A stretch of DNA of 64,000 nucleotides, taken from Nymphaea colorata (Eukaryota > Streptophyta > Magnoliopsida > Nymphaeales > Nymphaeaceae). The notes beneath the pieces were generated by a model, which had not been told where the DNA came from, made no database searches, and was given only the letters and a program-made list of their open reading frames with translations. Numbering within the stretch: the stretch's first letter is position 1; the number at the start of each line of letters is the position of its first letter. The stretch lies in NCBI RefSeq assembly GCF_008831285.2, contig NC_045144.1, forward strand, positions 10,271,672 to 10,335,671. Direction: 5' to 3'. Position numbers and translations under genes: made by a program. Shown piece after piece: positions 35,173-48,240 of this stretch.

Positions 35173-36656
35173 AGCCTTTCTCCAATGATGTGATTTTGAT
35201 GCTTATCAAATGAAGTAGGTTCTTCCTCCTTGCCAACTTTTGCCATGAATAACTGAAAATCAAGTGATAAAGAATCATAGCTAACCCACCTGTGAATGGG
35301 ATGACGAATGCGTTGGGACCTTCTAAGGTGGGGCATGTTGTCTTCTTCACTGTGAGCATCTCTGTCCCTTAGTCGTCGACTGTAGATAAGACCCGAATAC
35401 CGATGTGCATCGTTGCTCTGTTCATTATTGTTTTCGTGATGACTTGATGACTGTGTTGGATCTTCTTGATTTTCACTTTGAGCCATATCCGACGGTTGTA
35501 TTGCTCTCTCTGAATCTTCACTTTGAGGCACATCATTTTCTATAACAGGATCTGCATTGAATAACTGTGTACTGGTCCAGGGATCATAAGATTCAATGGT
35601 CATAGGCATTTCATTTGTATTATCAAAACTATGTTCATCAAAAATGACATTTCTTGAAGTTTTGATATGTTTAGTTGTTGGATCATAGCATCGAAAACCT
35701 TTATATTCATCAGCATATCCAACGAATCTACATTGAATAGCTTTGTCTTGAAACTTGTTCCTCAAGGCAGCATCAACGTGAACATAGCATACACAACCAA
35801 AAACCTTCAAGTTCTTGTAATCAGGTTGTTTGCCTAAGAGTGTAAAATATGGCGATTTAGACATCAAGAGTGTCATAGGCAAACAATTTATTATGTATAC
35901 AGCAGTATGGAAGGCTTCAGTCCACAAGGAAATGGGCACATTAGTATCATGCATCATGCTCATGGCGCTTTCAACTATATGTCGATGTTTCCGCTCAACT
36001 ACACCATTTTGTTGTGGTGTGTAAGGGCAGGAAATTTGTCTAGTTATCCCTTTTTCACGTAGAAATTCAATAAAATCAAGCGAGGAATATTCTCCCCCTC
36101 CATCACATTGAAAATGCACCACATTGGATGAAAATTTAGTTTGAATCATGGCATAGAAGTTTCGAAATATGTGAGGTACTTCCGATTTGTGTTTCATGAA
36201 GTAAATCCAGGTGAAACGTGAGTAAGAGTCAATGAATAAGACATAATATCTTGACCCAGACACGGAATCAATAGGGGCTGGCCCCCATACATCAGAAAAA
36301 ATAGCTTCAAAAGGTTTGGAAGCCATTTGATTTATATTATGGAAAGGTAAAACATGACTCTTACAAAGTCCACAACTTGAACATTTTTTGACACTTGAAG
36401 TAAGAGGTAAACTTGATCTTGGAATGAGACTATCTGTGACAAGTTTTTCAATGAAATGTCGACCACAGTGTCCTAGCCGACTATGCCACAAATCAGACTC
36501 CAAAAATTGGTTAGGGACCCTTACTTTTGATTGAAAATGGCAAGAACTTGGCACTGATGACGCATTATGAGAAAGAGAAAATGTCTTCAATCCTATATCA
36601 AAAGTGGATGAATCCTTGGGTAGACATTCCTTGAGGACGTACATATTCCCTTGACG
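35169..36656 (-). CDS. Copia integrase (pol, middle part)
   Basis: This continues the gag-protease frame after a TAG codon; the first ATG is at 36644. It opens with GAG_pre-integrase text (NMYVLKECLP), then the zinc-binding set HSRLGHCGRH ... CSSCGLCKSH. The core domain has FSDVWGPAP, HFQCDGGGEYSS and TPQQNGVVERKHRHIVE, which supply the D,D,E triad. After GCVCYVHV and CRFVGYADEYKGFRCYD comes a variable linker leading to reverse transcriptase. The frame stops at 35169, overlapping the start of the RT frame by four bases. It acts in the integration complex, joining cDNA ends to the target. Confidence 0.93.
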   Translation of the reverse strand, partial: RQGNMYVLKECLPKDSSTFDIGLKTFSLSHNASSVPSSCHFQSKVRVPNQFLESDLWHSRLGHCGRHFIEKLVTDSLIPRSSLPLTSSVKKCSSCGLCKSHVLPFHNINQMASKPFEAIFSDVWGPAPIDSVSGSRYYVLFIDSYSRFTWIYFMKHKSEVPHIFRNFYAMIQTKFSSNVVHFQCDGGGEYSSLDFIEFLREKGITRQISCPYTPQQNGVVERKHRHIVESAMSMMHDTNVPISLWTEAFHTAVYIINCLPMTLLMSKSPYFTLLGKQPDYKNLKVFGCVCYVHVDAALRNKFQDKAIQCRFVGYADEYKGFRCYDPTTKHIKTSRNVIFDEHSFDNTNEMPMTIESYDPWTSTQLFNADPVIENDVPQSEDSERAIQPSDMAQSENQEDPTQSSSHHENNNEQSNDAHRYSGLIYSRRLRDRDAHSEEDNMPHLRRSQRIRHPIHRWVSYDSLSLDFQLFMAKVGKEEEPTSFDKHQNHIIGERL

Positions 36657-37979
36657 CTACCCTCTAGCGAACATTTTCTTCGTTTGGAGGTCCTTGACAT
36701 AGACAGAAGAAGGTGTGAATTCAACAGAAGAGCTTGTATCATCAATGAGTTTAGAAATGGATATGATGTTCTTTTTGATATTGGGAGCAAGAACAACATT
36801 AGACAGTGATAGAGACGAGGATGACAATGGAATATGTGCATTTCCAATATGTGTAATAGGATGAGATTTTCCATCACCTGTTATAATGCAACTTCTACCG
36901 TAATGAGGGGATAAGTTAGTCAATTTACCTGCATTTCCTGTCACATGGGTAGCTGCACCTGAATCCAAGAACCATTCTCCCTGCTCATTTTGCTTTATAG
37001 TCATCTTTGAGAATGCGGCCATCAATAGCTGTTGCATATCTTCAGCGGTGGATTTAGAACTTTGTCCTCCTTGTTTATAATCATGTCTTACCCCTTTGTT
37101 TTTATTTTGAGGATTAAACCAACATTGTGCCTTCATGTGTCCTTTCTTGTTGCACTGAAAACAAATTGGTATTTTTCTTGAAGTATCCAAAGGAGACATA
37201 CCTTGGTTATGTGGTGTTGGTAGAATGCCACGACCACCATGGTTGGAGTTCCCATGGCTCTTACCAAACTTTACATTCATAGCCAACACATTTTGGGAGT
37301 TCCCTTGATCAGTCCTTTCAATGACTCTTTTCATATTCATTTCATGTTGGAGAAGTTTACCTTGTAGTTCGTTGAAGGAAGGCAGAACAGGAAGGACCTC
37401 AAGAGCTGTAATAAAAGCATGATAATCATGCCCAAGTCCATTCAAGGTTTGCTGCACCTTTTCCTTATCAGAAATGTTATTCCCTGAGGCAGCAAGTTGG
37501 TCTGCGACGGCCTTAATACGCCCCAAATAATCCATGATAGACGTTGAACCTTTGCTCAAATTCTGAAATTCTTTCTTTAAGTACATAATTCGAGCTTCTG
37601 ATATTTGGGAAAAGGTATCAGCAAGGGTTTCCCATAATTCTTCTACAGTACAATCATCAGAAACTGAAAGTAACACTTGTTGAGATAAAGTGGACAAAAT
37701 ATACGCAACCAGACTTTGATCACGTCTCATCCACATAGCATGTTCAGGATTGTTGTCTTCATGAACAGCAATAACTTCTCCAGCCTCATTTTTTATTTCC
37801 TGTAAGACGGATATTGGTGGAGCCTTTGTTGAACCATCGAGATGTCCAAAGAGGCCTTGACTTCTTATGAAAGGCATGATTTGCCTTTTCCAGATCAGAT
37901 AATTCTCATGGTTGAGTTTTTCGGTAATAAGGTGAGGAAGAAAACTTGAGGACATGCCAGAATGCGAAAGGTTTTCCAT
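36657..37979 (-). CDS. Copia gag and protease (440 aa)
   Basis: The first in-frame ATG after the leader gives MENLSHSGMSSS. A UBN2-type gag domain covers roughly residues 15-220 (LNHENYLIWKRQIMPFIRSQ near 22-41). A CCHC nucleic-acid-binding knuckle follows at C273/C276/H281/C286 (CFQCNKKGHMKAQC). The aspartic protease active site is WFLDSGAATHVTG (DSGA at 339-342). The frame ends at a TAG directly before RQGNMYVLKE, which in related elements is continuous with integrase, so this stop is a defect or a readthrough site. The frame stays open upstream into the LTR but without an ATG. Confidence 0.93.
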   Translation of the reverse strand: MENLSHSGMSSSFLPHLITEKLNHENYLIWKRQIMPFIRSQGLFGHLDGSTKAPPISVLQEIKNEAGEVIAVHEDNNPEHAMWMRRDQSLVAYILSTLSQQVLLSVSDDCTVEELWETLADTFSQISEARIMYLKKEFQNLSKGSTSIMDYLGRIKAVADQLAASGNNISDKEKVQQTLNGLGHDYHAFITALEVLPVLPSFNELQGKLLQHEMNMKRVIERTDQGNSQNVLAMNVKFGKSHGNSNHGGRGILPTPHNQGMSPLDTSRKIPICFQCNKKGHMKAQCWFNPQNKNKGVRHDYKQGGQSSKSTAEDMQQLLMAAFSKMTIKQNEQGEWFLDSGAATHVTGNAGKLTNLSPHYGRSCIITGDGKSHPITHIGNAHIPLSSSSLSLSNVVLAPNIKKNIISISKLIDDTSSSVEFTPSSVYVKDLQTKKMFARG

Positions 37980-38187
37980 GACAGCATAAAGGAATGGTAT
38001 ATAGGTAGAAGATGAGAGGGAAAGAAGACACGATATAACAAGATGTGTCCTTGGTAAGCAAGAAGAAAAAGGAACAAGAATTGCGCAAGAGAAAAGTAAA
38101 TTCAGGATAGAGACAAGATGAGAAAAGAGTTCTAACCAGATCAGACCTGTTTGGGCATTTCGTTTGGTAGAGATAACGTAACCTGGC

Positions 38188-38199
38188 GCTCTGATACCA
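38188..38199 (-). other. Primer-binding site of the intronic Copia
   Basis: On the minus strand, TGGTATCAGAGC lies immediately inside the 5' LTR. It is complementary to the 3' end of initiator methionyl tRNA, the usual Copia primer. Confidence 0.93.
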
Positions 38200-38251
38200 T
38201 GATAGAAATGTAGCACCAATATCTGTAACCCGAAAACAGCACTCACGCAGG

Positions 38252-38305
<54 letters not shown>

Positions 38306-38663
38306 ACAAGAAGAAACTGAGGAGAAGAAGCCGTAGCCAAAATGGTTTGCACGGCCTCTATTTATAATCTCATTTTCAGAATTCTAAGAGTCTCCAATCG
38401 TAGAATCCTAGGAGATTTCACAAGCTCCAAGGACATTAATTACATCATAGAAACCTAAGAGACTTCACATATTACAAGGATATTAACTACAACATATAAT
38501 CCTAGGAGACTTCCCATATAACAAGGATATTAACTATAACATAGAATCCTAGGAGACTCTTCACATGTTACAAGGACATTAAATATTTTAACACATTCTA
38601 CAAAGAGGTGGAATCCTAAGAGACTCCTCTTCAACGTGCTGGTGAAGGATTTATATTTTAACA
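38200..38663 (-). repeat. 5' LTR of the intronic Copia (464 bp)
   Basis: Same boundaries as the 3' LTR. The GA tract is 18 bases longer here and has one GATA interruption. The other differences from the 3' LTR are single substitutions. Confidence 0.95.
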
Positions 38664-38668
38664 CTGGG

Positions 38669-40155
38669 TACAAAATGCCCTTTTGTCATCAATTAAGGGG
38701 CAAATTCTTGACGATACTATGAGAAAAATGAGGGCATATTCTGATGAATTAAATTAAGAATAAGTTGGAAAGGAACAAGGTGCTTACTTATATAAAATGG
38801 ATGGACAGGTAGAATGATAATAACATTGATAAACTTTCGTGTGTATTTTGTTTTAAGCCTATTGATTTCTTAGATGCTCCAATACCACTAAAGAATTACA
38901 TCATTTTCTAATGACATTTTGGAATAGTGTGGGCCTCAATGCAGCTATTTATAGAGCTGCAAAGAGAATGATAATAGTAGAGTAGGAGACATTATGTTGG
39001 ATTATACGTGCTACTTATTGCATTAATCTAACACTTGCAGATCTTGGTGAGATGGATGCGATGTTAAAAAAAAAAAAAAAAAAAACTCACAAAGTAAACT
39101 TATAATCACACATAAGTTTTGATTTTGATGATGAAACACATACATGGAGGTGGATTACTGCCTTCCACCAACGAAATTTGCTACAAGTGTTTTAACTGTG
39201 TAAAGCATAGTGAAACACAGAAATGCTTTGAAGCAGATATTCTTAGGTGATAAATGGGTTGTATATCCCAATGCACATAAAAAGAAGTCAAGAGAAGTTG
39301 CGAGTAGAGGATGTAACAGTTAGTTTCAGGAATCATGTATGAAGTTATTGGAAATCAATATTACCTTGGTCAAAGTTTTGAGATAGTTAATAGTGAAAAT
39401 CCAAGGTGAAGTCAGAACCGTATGCAGTTATGTAAGGGTTTCTAGAGATATAGGAGGCACATGCCTCTATAATGTGATTTCATCAATAATGAGGATGGGT
39501 TTGCTGTGGGGCACCTCTATGAAGCCCTTGACAGAGCAAAAGCAGCTTAGGAAAGCACTTTAAGCAAAAGAAAACTTTATGTAAATGTACCCAGGAGATT
39601 GTCGATTACAGATGGAATATGTAACTTTATCATGCCCTCATTCAATAGCCTATCATCAAAATTTTGCATGGATATATGCAGCAACATTTGAAATAAAAAG
39701 AGAAGTGAATAAGGAGCTATTAACTACATTGAAACATTAGCCCTAGAGTTTGACACGAAAGATGTCATTCATCTTGAGATAGAAATAATATAATAATGTT
39801 CAAGGTGACATGAGAAGGAATGTGGTTATTCAGAACCGTACAACATTGTCTCCATGTATAATTATATTCAGTTTTTAAACATTCATCTCCCATACATATT
39901 ATGTTTTTCCTTAGTTTTCCTAATATTTTATTTTTTTAAAGGAATGGTAGGATAAGTTTGAGAGTGGTTCCCCAAACCTTAAAATTCTCGCAATTAAATT
40001 ACTGAGTGGCTGAGGAAACATGCAATGCAAATAGAAGTCAAAGAGACTATCTCTCAACAAATTCACCCAAGAAGGGGAGTTCATTGGAATATAAGAGGTT
40101 CATGGTCTTGTTCATGTTCAATACAATATGCAATTGAGAGAAAGACAATAACTAA
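38669..40155 (+). pseudogene. hAT transposase pseudogene, 3' part
   Basis: Directly after the CTGGG duplication the plus strand resumes hAT coding text: GYKMPFCHQLRGKFL and, one frame over, LDDTMRKMRAYSDELN. Then come WMDR.NDNNIDKLS, and TLCWIIRATYCINLTLADLGEMD (the CaaHc.nL..eDi.k block) near 38990-39060. GHLYEALDRAKAA and EIVDYRWNM.LYHAL follow near 39500-39640. The C-terminal dimerisation region reads GSPNLKILAIKLLS and EVHGLVHVQYNMQLRER near 39965-40140. Stops and frameshifts are frequent. All main hAT regions are represented, so a whole transposase gene once stood here. Confidence 0.75.
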
Positions 40156-42116
40156 TACACATTTCTTTTATAAGTTAAGACACTAATATATACTTGTTCT
40201 ATAATGTGTTTGTTATTTTTCAATTGTTTAGGCAACTGGAGAAAACATCAACATGAAAGCATAAAAAGCAGGTTCATTATATGGATAATTTGTTATTTCT
40301 AATGTTTATGAATGATATGTTTGTTATGATTTTATTAGGAATGGTAGTTTTGTTGACCTTTTTTTATGAATTCATCTGATCTTCCTCTTTTGATATTTTT
40401 TAAATTAAGAAATTCAATTTACAAATTTTATGTTACATTATGTTATGTTATGTTACATATCTGACTATTGGCCTAGCTAATATATGTTACATTACCCACT
40501 TTAAAACATTGATAATAACAATAAATAGTAATAAGTAATAACACTCAAAAGCATATGAAGCATATTATGTCAAATTGATGACGACAATAAGACAATTTTT
40601 AGACAAACAACATTATTAGTTGTGCTGTTGGCAATGACGTGAAGGGTCCATATGCTGGATCCAAAACAAAGCTCAGTGAATCTGTTAACAAAATTTTCTC
40701 AGTCACTGATTAATCATCATAATTAAATGCAACTAATCATTTGGCAGTTTCAGATAACCATTTTGTTTTTTCTCTAACTGCAGAAAATAGAAACTAGTCT
40801 TAGAAAATGTTTAAAATAAAAAAGAGACAGTATGTAACTTAGATGTCACCAATGTTTTCGAGAAGGACACACAATTTTAGCACATATAGAACCCCATAGT
40901 TGTGGCAAGTCCATTACACAATTTAAAAAATTTAGGCAAATAATGTGTTACCTAAACAACATCAAAGATGCTTAGCTATTGAAGCCCTCAAACTATGTAA
41001 ACTATTCACCTTCATCTGTGCAGTTCTACATTTACTTGTATAAGAAATGGTTGATTTAGCCTACTATCATGCAAATCTCTCTTATATTTGATCCCCTGAT
41101 CAAAGTCACAAGTGCAACTCAACAGATGCATCAAAATGGACTAAAAAAATATCCGTATGTCAAGTTCTTAAGTGATACAGTCTCAAACATTTCCATGATT
41201 TATGTTAAAAAAAATAAATCTAAAAAGGTTTCTTGATAAAGGACTAGATGCAGTTAAACCAACCTCATTTGGATAATCAACAATTTCAAGAAAATATGAC
41301 CATATGACATGCGAGAAGCATGCAGATTTTGTAGTCTCTTCCTGTTCATCTTTTTTTCCCACATGTTGATAAGTTCTCCACATTATTCTATATGAAACTT
41401 ATTTTTTCTTCCCAAATTTCATCATCTTATTTCCGTCATTTTCATGTTTTCATAATCTTCTTTTACATTATAAACTTTCTTCCTTGTATTTTAACACACT
41501 CCTTTTTTTTATGAGCATCCCAAGGCTTACATGAAATCCTAAAATAAATTATGACATTTGGAGGCAGAGAAGCCAATTTTTCATGAATAAATGTGAACGA
41601 ACTTTGCGATAATTTCAATTCTTGCCAAGATAATGCCCAGAAAGACACATATAAATGATGTGTAAACGGTGTTCTCATCCTATCCAATCTTTGAGGTTAC
41701 AAGGAAAAATATAGTAAGAAATTGGCTTTGCAATGTAATGTCATGACCAACATCACCTAACATGATATGCACATGAAAGATCTCATACAGCTAAATAATT
41801 AGCCCCTTAAGTTGGTCGTGTTACATTGACAACATATTTCTTCCATCAACACCTTGTCATCTGTTCTGAACTATAAAATATCCCAAAGAAACATCATTTA
41901 GGGTGGTGCCTACATCATCTAAAAAATCAAGAAGAATCTAAAGAAATACATCCATAGAACAAGACAAACAACAAGAAAGCTAGAAAGCTACATCATCACA
42001 ACCCGGTACAGGCAGTATGAGGTAAACAAGCAACATAAAAGGACGACCAACCTACGCAATTCATCCTCAAGAACCAACTGAAGCAACTCCAGAAAGAGAG
42101 AGAGAGAGAGCCTTAC

Positions 42117-42584
42117 GTTGGCGTACGCGAGAGGGTCAACACCGTACTGCCGAATCGACTCCTTCGCCAACAAAGCCTGCTGTTTGTGTGGTTCTTCCTG
42201 GTAACTAAAGACGACCTGATACGCTGCCTCCGGCCCAATTGACTGCGGCGCATAAGAGGGGTTGCCAAGTCCAGCGGTAGGAGAGCCATACTCGATACCA
42301 GGAGGCCTCAGTGAAGCATCGGCATGTCCCACGTACTCGTAATGGTGAGTTGCGGACTGGGCCACCAGGAGACCGTAGTCCTGGTGGTGGAGAGCAAGCT
42401 TGGTCGCCGCCGATGCCGATGCCGCTGCCGCTGGATCCTTTGATTGGGGAGGGTGAGAAACAGGAGGGTAGGAGAAGGAAGAGGAAGCAAGGTGGTGGTG
42501 GTGGGAAGGAGGGTAATGGTGGGAATATGGAGGAGCATTTGGAGGCGCAGCAATTGATTCAGGAGGCCACCTGCCTATGTCCAT
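42117..42584 (-). CDS. C2H2/U1-type zinc-finger protein, exon 1 (5' coding exon)
   Basis: This GC-rich exon starts at ATG (MDIGRWPPESIAAPP) and ends ...YGVDPLAYAN directly before a GTAAGG donor, giving 156 residues. The protein segment is low complexity and proline/serine/histidine-rich (HHYPPSHHHHLASSSF, residues about 20-37), with an alanine/serine stretch. It then has a helical stretch HKQQALLAKESIRQYGVDP. No enzyme domain is present; this is likely a disordered N-terminus ahead of the paired fingers in exon 2. An in-frame GTG 8 codons upstream and an out-of-frame ATG near 42604 are less likely starts. The 5' leader is CT-rich (GA run on the plus strand at 42628-42644). Confidence 0.85.
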
Positions 42585-45437
<2,853 letters not shown>

Positions 45438-45870
45438 TGGATCACAAGAAACACTCAAGGGAGGGAAAACAAAATTTTAAGGTGGTTCAAAGGAGACCCT
45501 CCTACATCCATGATGTCTCCTTACTCAACATTCATCAAGGTGGTTTTCCACTATAGTACATATGAGAGTTACATTTGTTGAGGACCAATTATCTCTTTGA
45601 ATTTATTGGACTGTTCATGTTCCCATTATGAGAGGATTCCATTCTTCTGCATGTTGTCATCGCTTTGGCATCTTCATTTTTCTGTTTTAGGCAAGATCTT
45701 TCCTCATTAATTGTGGCCACCATATTTTCCTTGACAGCTCTATTATCTTCAATTGCATTGTCATCCTTCTTTAGACGACCCATTCATTTTTGGCATGACA
45801 ACTTGATTTTTAAGACTGCCTTTTGTGGCCTCTTCATGATTTTAGATCTTGCTTTGATGCTCCGTATTCA
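45438..45870 (-). repeat. 3' LTR of the old Copia
   Basis: It aligns with 52975-53409 through GGAGACCCTCCT(A/T)CATCCA, GGTTTTCCACTATA, TCTCTTTGA(A/T)TTTATTG, GTTTTTGGCATGA-like and CTCTTCATGATTT blocks. On the minus strand it begins TGAATACGGAGC. The exact left edge is uncertain by about 10 bases. Confidence 0.75.
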
Positions 45871-46029
45871 GTATTCTTAAATCCCCCACAAACCCAATGG
45901 GCTGGCAAGCATGTTGAATTTGATTTGATGCTGAATGAAGTCGTCCATAGAAAGAGGTTTAGTCATGAAAGAATCAGCAAGCTGATGAGGGGATGAAATG
46001 TTGCACATGCAGAAACAAACTCTATAGCA

Positions 46030-48240
46030 TGAAATTGAATGAAACTAATGTCACTCTATAATGTTGCTGTCTTGGTGGAGGACTGGGTTGGTAGACAAGT
46101 AGGTGGTGCTGAAATTATTGCACCAAATGATGGGAAGATGTTGAAGTGTGATGCCAAGGTCATAGACTAGACAGTGAAACCAAAATATTTCAACAGCGCT
46201 ATTGGTCATAGAGTGATATTCAGCTTTGTTTGGAGAGTGGCAACAATAGGTTGCTTTTTGAAATTGCAAGAAATGATATTAGGCCTGATAAGATGGCATA
46301 GGTCCATGTAAATTTGTGATTGTTGGGGCAGCAAGCCTAGTGAACGTTAGTGTAGGCATTCAAGGTCCAACATGAAGAGGACTTGAGGAACACTCCATAG
46401 GAAGGTATCCCTTTGTGGCGGCAAAACTTGTCCTTGATTGTGGTCCAGTGAACAACTATAGGCTAGACAAGGATGAGTTGAAGGTTTGCAAGGCTCTAAC
46501 AGTGTTGTTCATGTAAAGTAGCATCATAGATGTGGACATAAGAGAAAAGATAGGTTTGATGCCATCCATGTTTGCATGTTGAAGCAAATTAAAAGTATAC
46601 TTCTATTATAACAAGAACAACCCATCAGAACTCCATGTTCCGTGAATGTTGAGGAAGAAATGTAAAAGACCAAGACCCTTCAAGTAAAAATTGGTGTTTA
46701 GCAATGCTTTTCAACATAATAGGTTGACTTCCTTGTAATTAGGATATCATCTACATGGATCATAAGGTGAATTTTAATAACATTGCACAAATAAAGACAA
46801 GTCTCTAGTGCACATGAAATCCAAATTGAGCCTAACTCTTGATACCTGTTTTAAGCCATATAAGCTTTGTGCTACTGACAAACATAGGATGGACAATGTG
46901 GTTTTTTCATAACCATTAGGTTCAGCCATATAAACCTACTCCATCAATAGCCCATGCAAGAATGTGTTAATATCAAGTTGCTGAACAGGACAATGAGAGG
47001 AACTAACAATAAATAACATTGTGTGAACTGTTGAAGGCTTAATAATAGGGTTAAAATTGTCAAAATAATTAACTCATTCCATTTTTTATACCTTTTAGCA
47101 ATGAGCCATGCTTTCTATCTTTTGAGAGATCCATCAGTTTTCTTTTTCACTTTTGTCACCCATTTACATCCAATAATTGATTGTCTTATTGGGAAGAGGC
47201 AGGGGTGGGGGGACTAAAGTCCATGTCCTATTCTTCTGAACTACCTAAATTTCTTTGTCCCTGGCATGTCTCCAATGTATGTACTGAGTGGTTTAGCTAT
47301 AAGTTGTTAGTTCATGGGAATGTTCGACCACTAATATGGTATGAGGTATGGGGTATAAGATAGATTGATGAACTTTAGCATTCAGGTCCCACATGTGATC
47401 ATATGGTGGATTCGGCTAGGGGCTATCGGAACAGTATTGGTGGTTTAGCTTGAAAAACATGTTTATTTGATGGGGATACATTGAATGGTAATGATAAGGC
47501 CAGAGAAATGTTAAAATAGAAATAGAATCAGTTGTAGTAGATTAATAATCATTAGCTAAGGAAGGGGTACCATCGATTTGGACCTCAAAATGTAAATAAG
47601 CTGTCAGTAAGATAGGAAGGATAAGAGCATGATTGTGAATAGTTGGAATGAGTTGCTTGAGATAGGACAAGTGGTTCCCATCAAAAGCACCTTGACAACT
47701 AATAATGGTTTTTCTACTAGAGGGATCAAAATAAATGTAGCCCTTATCGACATTGAAGTAGCCATGAAAGACATGTATCTGAGGCTTAAACTTATGTTTA
47801 TACTAATTATCAAGGTGCAAACATGGACAAACACTATAACCAAACACCTTAAGAAAGTTATAATTGGAAAGGTGCTCATATAAAACTTCAAAATGAGATT
47901 TAGCATGCAACACAACAATAGGGGTTTGGTTGTTAAACAAAATAGCAGTGGTAAAGGCATATGATAAGGATTGTGATGATATATCATCATGTTTCTCAAC
48001 AATAATTTAGTGATAACATTTAGCAAAACCACAAATTTGTCTTCCTACTCCATTTTGTTTAAGAAAGACCTTAAGAGTTATAAATTCATTGTCCCCATTA
48101 GATTGAACATATTTAAATTTTTATTGGCAAAGTTTTGTGGCTTTGCATTTGATAATTTAGAAGAATTAGCCACATCAAATATGTGTGCAACCAAATAAAT
48201 CTATACAAACTTTGAAAAATAGTTGACAAAAATCACATAG
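46030..48240 (-). pseudogene. Old Copia pol, 3' portion: integrase C-part, RT, RNase H (decayed)
   Basis: On the minus strand from the right: YVIFVNYFSKF (integrase core), KQNGVG near 48050, then NFLKVFGYSVCPCL and KGYICFDPSS near 47690-47860. Next is IIGCKWVTKVKKKTDGSLKR near 47160, the opening of the Copia RT, followed by badly broken RT text. RNase H lies at 46051-46269 with NKAEYHSMTNSAVEIFW and STNPVLHQDSN. Stops are frequent. The first block reads straight up to the boundary of the inserted LTR-like unit at 48241. Confidence 0.75.

Larger units (their letters stand above)
33227..38663 (-). mobile_element. Nearly intact Ty1/Copia LTR retrotransposon, 5.4 kb
   Basis: Two LTRs starting TGATAGAAATG and ending TTTTAACA flank gag, protease, integrase, reverse transcriptase and RNase H in Copia order on the minus strand. 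Both outer flanks carry the same 5-bp target duplication CTGGG (33222-33226 and 38664-38668). A primer-binding site complementary to initiator tRNA-Met and a polypurine tract are in their expected places. The LTRs differ by about five substitutions plus an 18-base difference in a GA microsatellite, so the insertion is recent. One in-frame TAG and one frameshift in pol make this copy defective as it stands. It lies within the hAT pseudogene and within the zinc-finger gene intron, in the same orientation as that gene. Confidence 0.95.
24889..42116 (-). other. Giant 17.2-kb intron of the zinc-finger gene
   Basis: On the minus strand the intron starts GTAAGG after ...GCGTACGCCAAC and ends TTTATCCACAG before GTGGTGCGAAGC. 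Both flanks are in phase 0, so joining them gives an uninterrupted frame through ...YGVDPLAYAN and VVRSQSVIDP. The intron holds CT/GA repeats right at the donor, TG and CA repeats (28912-28940, 29217-29242), and CGAGCTCGAGCTC-type phrases near 30170-30480. It also holds a 112-bp tandem duplication, an hAT pseudogene, and a 5.4-kb Copia element lying in the same orientation as the gene. The remaining stretches (25-31 kb and 40.2-42.1 kb) show no gene. Confidence 0.8.
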
